From positions 1 to 12,860 of the forward strand of contig JBJXFI010000055.1 of assembly GCA_046154695.1 (NCBI GenBank): DNA of 12,860 bases. Direction: 5' to 3'. Shown one piece after another: positions 5,662 through 12,860 of this stretch (positions are counted from its first letter, which is position 1; each line of letters starts with the position of its first letter). The translations under genes and the position numbers were made by a program. Below the pieces are notes generated by a model. That model was not told the origin of the DNA and did not search any database. It was given only the letters and a program-made list of their open reading frames with translations. The DNA comes from DALYLB01 sp046154695 (GTDB lineage: Bacteria; Acidobacteriota; Blastocatellia; RBC074).

Positions 5662-6315
5662 ATGAGTTCACCAGACAAGGAATCAGAGCGAAAATCGTCA
5701 TGGTCGATAACCCGGCTCGGCCTGCTCGGATCGGCGGCGCTGCTGATCGCGGCGATCGGGTCGGCGTTGTATCACAAGGACGAGAGTCCGAAGTCGATGG
5801 ATCCGGGGCTTGCGAGGACGGGGGTCGTCCCGGGAACGGGAGAGGGGCGGACCGCGCCGCCGCCGCCGCAGGAGCTGTCGCCGGCGGTGTTGGAGGCGAA
5901 GTTCAACACGATCGACGGCAAGCCGCGGAAGCTGTCGGATTATTCCGGCAAAGTTCTGGTGGTTGATCTGTGGGCGACCTGGTGCGGGCCCTGCAGGCAG
6001 GAGATTCCGCATCTGATCGCGATCGCGAGCGAGTACAAAAGCAGGGGGGTCGAGGTGATCGGCCTGACGAACGAGGATCCGACCGAGGACGCGCAGAAGG
6101 TGCGCGACTTCTCGAAGCTCTTCAAGATCACCTATCCGGTCGGATGGGCCTCGCCGCAGATGCAGGCGGGCTTGATGCGGGGGCGCAACGGCATTCCGCA
6201 AACGCTGATCATCGGGCGCGACGGCAAGGTGCGCAACCATTTTGTGGGCTTCAGCGCGCCGATCAGCGTTCCGCAGATGAAGGCCGCGCTCGAACAGGCG
6301 GTGGCCGCGACCTGA
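5662..6315 (+). CDS. Membrane-anchored TlpA/ResA-like thioredoxin
   Basis: The product has 217 residues: a short polar start, one transmembrane anchor (about 17-36), a proline-rich linker (about 57-71), and a TlpA/redoxin thioredoxin fold from about 73 on. The redox motif WCGPC is at 107-111, preceded by VVDLWAT. The cis-proline is Pro179 in GIPQT, and the closing strand TLIIGRDGKV follows. Both active cysteines are present. Proteins of this class reduce disulfides outside the cytoplasmic membrane, for example in apocytochrome c or other exported proteins. No cytochrome biogenesis gene is nearby, so the substrate is unknown. The ATG lacks a clear Shine-Dalgarno (only GGA about 14 nt upstream). 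The gene appears to be a single-gene unit: a long gap lies before it and a strong terminator after it. Confidence 0.93.
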   Translation: MSSPDKESERKSSWSITRLGLLGSAALLIAAIGSALYHKDESPKSMDPGLARTGVVPGTGEGRTAPPPPQELSPAVLEAKFNTIDGKPRKLSDYSGKVLVVDLWATWCGPCRQEIPHLIAIASEYKSRGVEVIGLTNEDPTEDAQKVRDFSKLFKITYPVGWASPQMQAGLMRGRNGIPQTLIIGRDGKVRNHFVGFSAPISVPQMKAALEQAVAAT

Positions 6316-6341
6316 GGAAGAGGCCCGGGCATGCGCGAAAA

Positions 6342-6395
6342 AAAAGGCAGCCGGCAGGAGGCGCGTTTTTAGTCGCCTTCTGCCGGCTGCCTTTT
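6342..6395. terminator. Strong bidirectional terminator between convergent genes
   Basis: The 22-nt arms 6342-6363 and 6374-6395 pair completely apart from one G-U (core GGCAGCCGGCAG with CTGCCGGCTGCC). The loop has 10 nt. A-runs on the left (6338-6345) and T's on the right give a U-tract in both directions. It serves the thioredoxin gene (stop at 6315) on plus and the large secreted protein gene (stop at 6424) on minus. Confidence 0.92.
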
Positions 6396-6423
6396 CGTTA
6401 TTCGTTCCCGGGGGCAGCCCGCC

Positions 6424-9400
6424 TCAGCAAGTGGGCGGGAAGACGGGAACGGTGATGGTTGCGGTGTCGGTCAGCGTCAACTTATGCAGGTTGTGCCCCT
6501 GATTGAAGGCGCCGGAGGAGGCGGCGGCGTTCGAATTGAGATTGATCGTCGCGCCGATGAGCGGCCCGCCGAACCGCTGCCACATGCGCATCCATCCCAC
6601 GCGTCCGGAGGGAATGATCTGGTCGAAGCGCGGCGTGGTGCGCGGACTGTTGTTGTTGATCGAGGTTCGGAACTGGCAGACGGCCGCGGTGATCGAGAAG
6701 CTGAAGGCCGCTTCCGAATCGTCGTACAGAACGCCGAAGACCGAGCCAAGGGTTGCCGGACTGGTGCGCAGATCGCCGCCGAGCCCGTTGAGGATCAGCA
6801 TCGTGTCGTTGCCGTCCGCGCGGCTGCCCAGATGATCGACCGCGACGGTCGTCGGCAATTGTCCATAGGTGACGCCGTCGAACTTGACCGTGGTCACAAA
6901 GGCGCTCTGGTTGCAGAACGCGCTCGACCAGTTGGCCGCCCCGGCGACGGCCGTGATGGCTTCCGCCCCGAGGTTTGCCGCATGGCCCGAGGAGAATTTC
7001 ACGTACTCATCGCCGATGAGATAGTTGAAGTTGATCGGGCAGCCCGTGACGCCGTCCACCGCCATCGCCACCAGATAGCCGGTCGTTCCCGGATCGAGAT
7101 CCGAGGCCAGGAACGAGGTCGTCTGGTTCGGCGTCAGACAGACAAACGCATCCGACACCGCGCAATTGTCCGCGATGAAATAGAGATGCAGATAGGCGCG
7201 CAGGTTCTGGTGAATGTTGGTGATCGAGATTCGCGAGTTCTGGCTGTTCTGGCCGACCGAAGAGGTATAGACCGGATAGATCAGCACGGAGCCCGCCTTC
7301 TGATCGCTGATTGCCGAGGTCGCCGGAAAGGCATTGCCCACGCCGATCGGCGTGCAGTTGGCCGACACGGTGGTGTTGACCGCGAGGATCGGGCCGCCGC
7401 TCCAACTGGCGGTCGTGACGACCGTCATCGGGGCGGTGTTGGGAACGCCGTCGTTGACCTGAACCTCATAGTTGATGGTCGCGGTGGCGCCGGCGGGCAC
7501 GCTTCCCGTCCACGAGACCGTCGTCGGATTGACGACGGTGCAGGCGCCGATGCTGGCCGTGCAGCTGCCCGGCAGCGCCAACAGCAGCGGGCGTCCATTC
7601 GCGTCGACGGGCATCGCCGCCGCGGCCGTGATCGTCTGCGCGGCATTGCCGTTGTTGCTCAGCGCGAACGTCCCCTTGAGGACGCTGCCCGGGCCGGTGC
7701 ATGCGAGCGCATCGGTCAGCTTGAGCGGCGTCTCCCGGTTGACGGTCACCGGGAAACTGCAGCTCGCGGTGTTGTTGACCGCGTCCCTGGCGGTGCAGGT
7801 GATCGTCGTCACACCCACCGGGAAGGCGGAGCCCGACGCCGGCGTGCAAAAAATCAGCTGAATGCCCGGGCAGTTGTCAGTGGCCGTCGGCGCCGCATAG
7901 TTGACGACCGCGGTTGTCCCTGTCGTGCCGACAAAGACCGGGGCCGGACACACGATGGCCGGCGGCTCCGTGTCGTTAACCGTTACCGTGAAAGATGTGG
8001 CGGCGTTCGGATTGCCGGGGCTGGTCCCCGTGCAGGTGACCGTCGTCGTGCCCTTCGGGAAGAAGGAGCCGGACGGCGGCGAGCAGGTGACGGTCGAGCA
8101 GAACCCGCCCGTCACCGGCGCCGGATAGGTCACGGTCGCGCCGCACTGGCCGGTCGCATTGCTGACCGTGATATCGGCCGGCTTCGTCAGGACGCAGGCC
8201 GGCGCTACGCAGGTGTCGAAGCCGATGACCGACAGCTCATAGGCATTGCCGTCGCCCGTCGCGTTCGCGTTAAAGACCACCGCATCGAAGCTCGCCCCCG
8301 CGGCGATATTGACCGAAAAGCTCTGGAAGGTCGGTGGAATGCCGCTGCTCAGCCCGGAATCACCGAGCCACCCCGAGGTCAGGCTCGTCGGATTGAAGAC
8401 CGAGAAGGCGCCCATCTGATAATTCGAGGCCGCCTGCTCGAGCACCTTCAATTGAATGGTGATGCACTTCGTCGCGCCCGCCGAATTGGTGAAAGTGTAC
8501 TTGTCATAGGTGCGGGTCGCGGCGATCGGCGCATTCTGCGTGCGCGGCGTGCCGCACACCGAGACGACCCCGTCGCGGTTCAGGCGCTGCGTCATCGTCC
8601 CGGAGACCTTCGGGAAATTGCCGCCCGCCACACCGAGCGACGAACTGATCGGCAGCGGCGGGCAGACCTGCGGGCCGCCGACCGAATCGCTGTTGGCCGC
8701 CGCGACCGCGAGGCTGTATGTTCCCGTGGCGGTCGTGGAGAAATGCCTTACCGCGACATAATAGGTTCCGGTCGCCGGAATCGTGAAACAGAACGATTCC
8801 GCGAAGGGCGCGTCCGAGGCCAGGAAACTGGAGTCCGCGCTGAAAAGCACGGTCGTGCCATTCGTATCCCGAAGCTGGACAACGAGGTCGGTATTCGTCG
8901 TGTCCCGCTCCGGGTTGCCGTCCGCCGAGATGAAAAGCACATTTCCCGCCGTGGCCTGCACGGAATAAAAATCGATGTCTCCGGCCGCGCCAATCGCGCC
9001 GGACCGCAGTCCGACGCTCGCGGAACTGGTGACGATCGTGTTGGCCGTCGCCGAATCGTTGTTGGGCTCGGCCTCGGCGCCGGGCGCGGCGGTCGTCACG
9101 ATGACAAAGAGTTTATAGGGATTGATGATTCCCGTCGCGCTAAACGCGCCGACGCGGATGTAGTAATTTCCGGCGGCGGTCAACGACAAACCAGCGATCG
9201 CCGATGCGAGCCCCGTCTCATTGGTGCCGTCGCATCCGTTGCCGCTCCCGTCATCGTCGTCGAACTCCAGGGTCGTTGTTCCGTCCGGAGCGAGAACCGT
9301 GAGGTTCGAGTCACGCGAGGTTCCTCCTGTTTGCGTGCCCCCCGTGTCGACATAGATCCACGCCCGCGAATTCGCCGGCGCGGCAAACCTGAAAAAGTCG

Positions 9401-10029
9401 ATGTCCGCCGCGGGGCTGATCGATCCCGCGACGATCGTCACGTTCTGCGCGCCCAGATTGAGCGTTTGCGCCGTGGCCGTCGAATCGTTCGGCTCGACCT
9501 CGGCGGTCGCAACCGGCGCCGGCGCGAGAATGCCGATGCCGCCGATCGATTTTAGCTCGGCGATCAGGTCGTCATAATTCGCCGGCACGCCGCTCACCGT
9601 GGCGTTCAACACCGCCTTGATCTCCGCCACGCGGGTCGCCGCCGCCGTGTTGTAATCGGCCAGCCGCGCATCCACCGTCTGGCCATTGGCCTTGGTCGGG
9701 CTGGCCTTGTATGCGTCCGTGGCCGAATCGAGCGCGGCCCGCGCGGAAGCCAGCGCCTGCTGCGCCGGCGTGTCCACGGCCGCCTTCGCCGCGGCGGCCT
9801 TCCCGCCGGGCGCGGCGGCGCGATCGATGCGGGAGGCATCATCTCCCGAGGCGGGCGCCTTGCCCTGCGGCGCGGGGGCCATCGCCGCGCTCGCGGCCGT
9901 CATGGCCCGGGTCGAATAGGCGAGCACCGCGTCTCCGAGCGACGGCAGATGCCACCCCATCAGGCCGAAAACAGCCAGCAGCGCCGCGATCGCCAGCGGT
10001 CGGTGTGTGCGTTTGTGTATGATTCCCAT
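6424..10029 (-). CDS. Large secreted multidomain protein: 2 PPC, 2 HYR, shared C-terminal module
   Basis: The product has 1201 residues. Residues 1-40 hold a basic start and a hydrophobic export segment. Residues 42-165 are Ala-rich and probably helical. Two PPC (bacterial pre-peptidase C-terminal) beta-sandwiches follow, at about 175-312 and 317-445, each with the EPN(N)DS..A..TA opening and DIDFF/DIDFY motif. The first carries an acidic DDDD-GSGNGCDG patch at 257-268. A Cys-containing beta region spans 455-608. Two HYR domains (about 610-687 and 688-766) show the DNCPG and VGVTTITCTA motifs. An Ig-like DUF11-style domain (770-890) and a unique C-terminal module (905-1201) complete the chain. 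PPC and HYR are common in secreted enzymes and adhesins, yet no catalytic domain is visible here, so a surface-structural or adhesive role is inferred. The start is ATG 10029, with AGGAGG 10 nt upstream. The frame is open to 10128, but that extension lacks a ribosome site. Confidence 0.85.
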   Translation of the reverse strand: MGIIHKRTHRPLAIAALLAVFGLMGWHLPSLGDAVLAYSTRAMTAASAAMAPAPQGKAPASGDDASRIDRAAAPGGKAAAAKAAVDTPAQQALASARAALDSATDAYKASPTKANGQTVDARLADYNTAAATRVAEIKAVLNATVSGVPANYDDLIAELKSIGGIGILAPAPVATAEVEPNDSTATAQTLNLGAQNVTIVAGSISPAADIDFFRFAAPANSRAWIYVDTGGTQTGGTSRDSNLTVLAPDGTTTLEFDDDDGSGNGCDGTNETGLASAIAGLSLTAAGNYYIRVGAFSATGIINPYKLFVIVTTAAPGAEAEPNNDSATANTIVTSSASVGLRSGAIGAAGDIDFYSVQATAGNVLFISADGNPERDTTNTDLVVQLRDTNGTTVLFSADSSFLASDAPFAESFCFTIPATGTYYVAVRHFSTTATGTYSLAVAAANSDSVGGPQVCPPLPISSSLGVAGGNFPKVSGTMTQRLNRDGVVSVCGTPRTQNAPIAATRTYDKYTFTNSAGATKCITIQLKVLEQAASNYQMGAFSVFNPTSLTSGWLGDSGLSSGIPPTFQSFSVNIAAGASFDAVVFNANATGDGNAYELSVIGFDTCVAPACVLTKPADITVSNATGQCGATVTYPAPVTGGFCSTVTCSPPSGSFFPKGTTTVTCTGTSPGNPNAATSFTVTVNDTEPPAIVCPAPVFVGTTGTTAVVNYAAPTATDNCPGIQLIFCTPASGSAFPVGVTTITCTARDAVNNTASCSFPVTVNRETPLKLTDALACTGPGSVLKGTFALSNNGNAAQTITAAAAMPVDANGRPLLLALPGSCTASIGACTVVNPTTVSWTGSVPAGATATINYEVQVNDGVPNTAPMTVVTTASWSGGPILAVNTTVSANCTPIGVGNAFPATSAISDQKAGSVLIYPVYTSSVGQNSQNSRISITNIHQNLRAYLHLYFIADNCAVSDAFVCLTPNQTTSFLASDLDPGTTGYLVAMAVDGVTGCPINFNYLIGDEYVKFSSGHAANLGAEAITAVAGAANWSSAFCNQSAFVTTVKFDGVTYGQLPTTVAVDHLGSRADGNDTMLILNGLGGDLRTSPATLGSVFGVLYDDSEAAFSFSITAAVCQFRTSINNNSPRTTPRFDQIIPSGRVGWMRMWQRFGGPLIGATINLNSNAAASSGAFNQGHNLHKLTLTDTATITVPVFPPTC
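6427..7722 (-). repeat. Copy 1 of the shared C-terminal module (coding)
   Basis: This segment encodes about 432 residues that align end to end with the C-terminus of the neighbouring protein. Shared blocks include GRPLLLALPG, SDQK-GSVL, PVYTSS, CLTPNQT-SFLASD, DPGTTGYL, NFNYLIGDE, VKFS-GH-ANL, PRTTPRF and NQGHNLHKLT. The DNA is also similar: for example, the minus-strand complement around 7008-7035 matches that around 10798-10822 nearly base for base. Confidence 0.9.
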
Positions 10030-10067
10030 GACTTTAATTCCTCCTGAACCGAATCGAGTTTCGGTTC
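10027..10067 (-). promoter_or_regulatory. Leader hairpin abutting a strong ribosome binding site
   Basis: GAACCGAA (10046-10053) and TTCGGTTC (10060-10067) form a perfect 8-bp stem with a 6-nt loop. On the minus strand AGGAGG (10045-10040) follows immediately, then a 10-nt AT-rich spacer to ATG 10029. The layout mirrors that before the beta-barrel gene at 2046-2086. The Shine-Dalgarno fixes the start of the large secreted protein. Confidence 0.65.
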
Positions 10068-10167
10068 GGTGATTAAAATATTCGTACTCTCGTCTCACGG
10101 AACGCCGGAATCTCTTTTCGCCGGCCACCTGTCATTCCGAAGACCGATAAGAGCAAGCGTCGAAGCT

Positions 10168-10208
10168 CCCGGAAGAGGGCCCCCGCTTCGCGGGCGTCCC
10201 TCTTCCGG
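10168..10208. terminator. Long hairpin between the two large secreted-protein genes
   Basis: CCGGAAGAGGG (10169-10179) pairs with CCCTCTTCCGG (10198-10208). An inner stem CCCGC/GCGGG (10182-10186 with 10190-10194) makes a stacked hairpin 23 nt after the stop of the upstream minus-strand gene. No U-tract follows, so termination would be inefficient or factor-assisted. It may instead be an mRNA-processing or dispersed repeat element. Confidence 0.4.
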
Positions 10209-10230
10209 AGTACGGCTTCGCTGCCACCGA

Positions 10231-12860
10231 CTACTGGCAGGAGACCGGCAACACCGGCATGGCGTAGCTCATTCCGGTCGTAAAGGTCAGTTTGTGCAGG
10301 TTGTGGCCCTGGTTATAAGCGTTCGCGCTGGCGGCCGAGTTCGGGTTGAAGTTGATCGCCGCCCCGAACAATCCCTGATCGGAGGTGCTGTAGAACTTGA
10401 ACCACGCGGTGCGGCCGGCCGGAACGAGCTGTTCGAACCGGGGCGTCGTCCGTGGGAAGGCATTCCCCACATTTCCCCGGAACTGGCATGTGCGCGGGCT
10501 GAGCGAGAAGCTGTAAGCCTGTTCGGCGTCATCGTAAAGGATGCCGAACAGGTTGGTCAGCGACGCGGCGAATGTCAGCAGATCGCCTCCCACGCGGTTG
10601 ATGATCACCAGCGTGTCGTTGGCGTCGGCGCGGCTCGGCACGTTGTCGAGCGCGAGCGTGGCCGGAACCGGCGCGTACTCGATGCCGTTGAAGCGGATGC
10701 GGGCCTCGGAGCCGGGGCAGGCGACGATGCTTCCCGCCACGGCCGGAACCGATTCGGCCGCGAGATTGGCCTGATGCCCGGTCGAGAATTTCACATGCTC
10801 ATCGCCGATGAGATAGTTGAAATTCACCGGACAGCCGTTGACATCGACCGCAACCGCGATCAGATAGCCGGTCGTCCCCGGGTCCATATCCGACGCCAGG
10901 AACGAGGCCGTCTGATTGGGCGTCAGGCAGAGGAAGGCGTCCGCCACCGCACAGGTCGAGCCGTCCACGAAGAAGAGGTGGAGGTTGGCCGCGCGTCCGC
11001 CGTGGACGTTCGTCAGGCTGATGCGCGTGTTCTGCCGGATCGGGTCGGTCGACGAGGTGTAGACCGGGAAGAAGAGAACCGATCCCGGCTTCTGATCGCT
11101 CGGCGGCGCGGCGCCGTCGCCCGGCGCGATCGAGGGAATGACGTTGCCAGGGCCGAGGCCCGGGCACGTGACGCCGATGCAGGTTTGCACCGCCGTCACG
11201 CCGACGATGCCGAATGAACCGGTTGTGACCGCGCAGAGCTGGGTGCCCGGATTGACGTCATTGACCTGCGCCAGATACCCGATTGTCAGCGTGGCGTTGC
11301 CGGGCACGGTGCCCGTCCAGGTCACCGACGATGCATTGGCCACCGTGCACGCGCCGAAATTGGCCGTGCAGGTTCCGGGCAGCGCCAGCAGCAGCGGACG
11401 ACCGCCCGCATCGACCGGCAGCGCCATGCTCAGCGAGCCCGTGATCGCGCTGGCGGTCGGATTGACGACGCGGATCCCGGCCGTCACATTGTTGCCCGGC
11501 CCCGTGCATGCGGCCGGATCGGTGAGCGTCACCGTCGGCGTTATGCCGACGCAACACTGCAGCGCCCCCAGCACCTGGATGTTGTCCACGCGCCAGCCCG
11601 CGCCGGCAACCGAGGTGTCGGACCCCATCCGCCAGCGGAACCGGGCCGTCTTGCCCGCCAGCGCCGGACCGAACTGAACGGTCGTCGTGATGTAGGCGCC
11701 GAATCCGCCCGCATTGGCGCCGGTCCAGGCAGGCAGGCCGGCGAGCGGATTGCTGAAGCCCGTGCTGATCGTCCCATTGTAGCCGCCCGTCACAAAGCTT
11801 CCCCCCGCGGTCGGGGAGGTCACATCGACGAACGCGCCGCCGTCGATCGAGACCTCGAGCACTCCGCCATCAAAGTTCGATTCGAGGGAATAGGTGTGCC
11901 GGAAGGTCAACTGCGCCGAGGAGCTGCTGATCGGGAAGGCCGGCGAGTCGAGCCGCTTGTCGCTGACCGCCGCCGGATCATCCACGAAGGCCGCGTTGGG
12001 CGCGCTGCTCGGTGAGGTCGCCGAGGTCACCCACAGCGGAGCCGCTCCCGCCGCGTTGGCCGCCGTCCAGCCCGCGGGCAGCGCCGGCGCCGCGACGCCA
12101 TCGAAGTTCTCCGACCCGGTCACGATCGCCGTGCCGCTCGTGAAGCCCTGCGCGATCGTCCCCGCGGCGGTCGCTCCATCCAGCAGCGCGAAGCTCGCCG
12201 TGGTTGTCGCCCCGCACGCCTGATTCTTGTCGACCGTGAAGCTGAAGGTACGGCAGACCGCCGGCGCGCCCGGCGCCAGCGCGCCATAGCTCTGCGCGGC
12301 GCTCGGCAGCGTCACGCCGCCCGTCGCCTGCAGCGTCGCTGTCACGTTCCCCGTGGGGACGTTGCCCGCGTTGCTCAGGCAGAGGCTGACCGTGATCCTC
12401 TCTCCCGGATCGGCCTTCCCATCCGTCGAGCAAACCTCCGCGGTCACCGCCAAGGTGCTGGTGATGATCGGCGCGGACGCCGCCGCCGCGTTGTAGATGA
12501 CCAGCGCGAAATCCTGGTCGAGCGCTCCGCCCGAGTTCGGGACGCCGTCGCCCGCGATGTTCGCGGCCTTGACGAAGACCGCGAAAGTCCCCGTCACTCC
12601 CGCCGGGAGAATGACGCTCTCGACGTTGTTGCGAATATCGGCCGCGCCGCCCGTCGATGAAAACGCGCCGGTGAAGACGTTGCCCTTGTAGGTCTGCCCG
12701 CCGACCACGACCTCGAGGTCGAGGTTGTTGACAAACGCGTTGCCGGTCGTCGAACCGGGCGCGTCCGTCCAGGCCAGCGTCACGCGGAAGGGTTTCGTGG
12801 AATCGGGGATCGTTCCCGTCAGAACGCGCTGCTGCCCGGTCGCCGTGAAGGTGTCGGCCC
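10231..12860 (-). CDS. Secreted subtilase-type protein, C-terminal part (5' end outside window)
   Basis: The frame is open across the right edge, so the gene is partial. The GTG at 12783 is internal: the preceding 25 codons (ADTFTATGQQ.., ..STKPFR) join smoothly to VTLAWTDAPG. About 875 codons are visible. The first 100 or so residues match the beta-sandwich that follows the catalytic domain in many S8 serine proteases (LAWTDAPGSTTGNAFVNNLD, then NNVESV and DFALVIYNA). A CARDB/DUF11-like domain follows, about 105-220 counting from GTG 12783. Next is a MAM/jelly-roll-like domain opening ENFDGVAAPALPAGW (225-406), then the shared C-terminal module (418-850). The catalytic Asp-His-Ser domain would lie beyond 12860, so protease activity is inferred, not seen. 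The product is presumably exported or surface-located. It lies 201 nt upstream of the large secreted protein gene in the same direction; the two may be co-transcribed. Confidence 0.82.
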   Translation of the reverse strand, partial: ADTFTATGQQRVLTGTIPDSTKPFRVTLAWTDAPGSTTGNAFVNNLDLEVVVGGQTYKGNVFTGAFSSTGGAADIRNNVESVILPAGVTGTFAVFVKAANIAGDGVPNSGGALDQDFALVIYNAAAASAPIITSTLAVTAEVCSTDGKADPGERITVSLCLSNAGNVPTGNVTATLQATGGVTLPSAAQSYGALAPGAPAVCRTFSFTVDKNQACGATTTASFALLDGATAAGTIAQGFTSGTAIVTGSENFDGVAAPALPAGWTAANAAGAAPLWVTSATSPSSAPNAAFVDDPAAVSDKRLDSPAFPISSSSAQLTFRHTYSLESNFDGGVLEVSIDGGAFVDVTSPTAGGSFVTGGYNGTISTGFSNPLAGLPAWTGANAGGFGAYITTTVQFGPALAGKTARFRWRMGSDTSVAGAGWRVDNIQVLGALQCCVGITPTVTLTDPAACTGPGNNVTAGIRVVNPTASAITGSLSMALPVDAGGRPLLLALPGTCTANFGACTVANASSVTWTGTVPGNATLTIGYLAQVNDVNPGTQLCAVTTGSFGIVGVTAVQTCIGVTCPGLGPGNVIPSIAPGDGAAPPSDQKPGSVLFFPVYTSSTDPIRQNTRISLTNVHGGRAANLHLFFVDGSTCAVADAFLCLTPNQTASFLASDMDPGTTGYLIAVAVDVNGCPVNFNYLIGDEHVKFSTGHQANLAAESVPAVAGSIVACPGSEARIRFNGIEYAPVPATLALDNVPSRADANDTLVIINRVGGDLLTFAASLTNLFGILYDDAEQAYSFSLSPRTCQFRGNVGNAFPRTTPRFEQLVPAGRTAWFKFYSTSDQGLFGAAINFNPNSAASANAYNQGHNLHKLTFTTGMSYAMPVLPVSCQ
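10234..11532 (-). repeat. Copy 2 of the shared C-terminal module (coding)
   Basis: This is the counterpart of 6427-7722. Both copies begin with TD-ACTGPG, carry GRPLLLALPG, and end in NQGHNLHKLT followed by a final Cys (the last residue in copy 1, the next-to-last in copy 2). The paired cysteines CAV-DAF-CLTPNQ are kept. The N-terminal parts of the two host proteins are unrelated, so the module moves or duplicates as a unit. Confidence 0.9.

Noticed and set aside
6484..9555. A 1023-codon plus-strand open frame opposite the large secreted protein gene
   Set aside because: It is Arg/Asp/Gly-rich and without any domain, while the minus frame shows clear PPC and HYR domains. Long antisense frames are expected in GC-rich genes with strong third-position bias.
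10069..11217. A 382-codon plus-strand open frame opposite the subtilase-type gene
   Set aside because: Antisense shadow of the conserved C-terminal module; Arg/Val-rich without recognisable features.

Overview
The window is GC-rich (coding parts look about 62-68% G+C by eye) and bacterial. The content fits a didermic environmental bacterium: an outer-membrane beta-barrel protein, a membrane-anchored TlpA-type thioredoxin, a 40-residue-period TPR protein, PPC and HYR domain surface proteins, and an FHA-PrsW fusion. The best guess is Acidobacteriota (Blastocatellia-like). This is inference from protein style; no rRNA or other phylogenetic marker is present, and Planctomycetota or Myxococcota are not excluded.

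Layout, left to right. (1) 156-1658, minus: FHA domain fused to a PrsW-type intramembrane metalloprotease. (2) 1659-2083: divergent intergenic region with candidate promoters on both strands and a long leader. (3) 2084-2650, plus: small outer-membrane beta-barrel protein with a strong Shine-Dalgarno. (4) 2652-2795: two facing arrays of a 7-bp repeat that can fold into a stem of about 50 bp. (5) 2802-4487, plus: exported protein with ten TPR-like units. (6) 4488-5661: a lower-GC gap of 1.17 kb with several hairpins. On its minus strand it holds a possible 46-codon gene, with a Shine-Dalgarno in front and a Rho-independent terminator behind. (7) 5662-6315, plus: membrane-anchored TlpA/ResA-like thioredoxin. 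(8) 6342-6395: very strong bidirectional terminator between convergent genes. (9) 6424-10029, minus: 1201-residue secreted multidomain protein (two PPC, two HYR, C-terminal module). (10) 10231-12860, minus, running off the right edge: C-terminal part of what is probably a subtilase-type secreted protease, ending in the same module of about 430 residues.

Almost every confident product acts at or beyond the inner membrane: periplasmic redox (TlpA), outer membrane (beta-barrel), exported TPR scaffold, large secreted proteins, and a membrane protease with a phosphopeptide-binding domain. The genes are mostly separate transcription units with their own terminators, so this looks like a cell-envelope/secretome neighbourhood rather than one pathway. 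The exception is the tandem pair at the right end, which shares a C-terminal module and the same orientation.

The best candidates for something undescribed are the shared C-terminal module on two otherwise different secreted proteins, the facing heptamer arrays abutting the TPR gene start, and the hidden minus-strand unit in the 1.17-kb gap. No CRISPR array, tRNA, rRNA, integrase or transposase gene was found.
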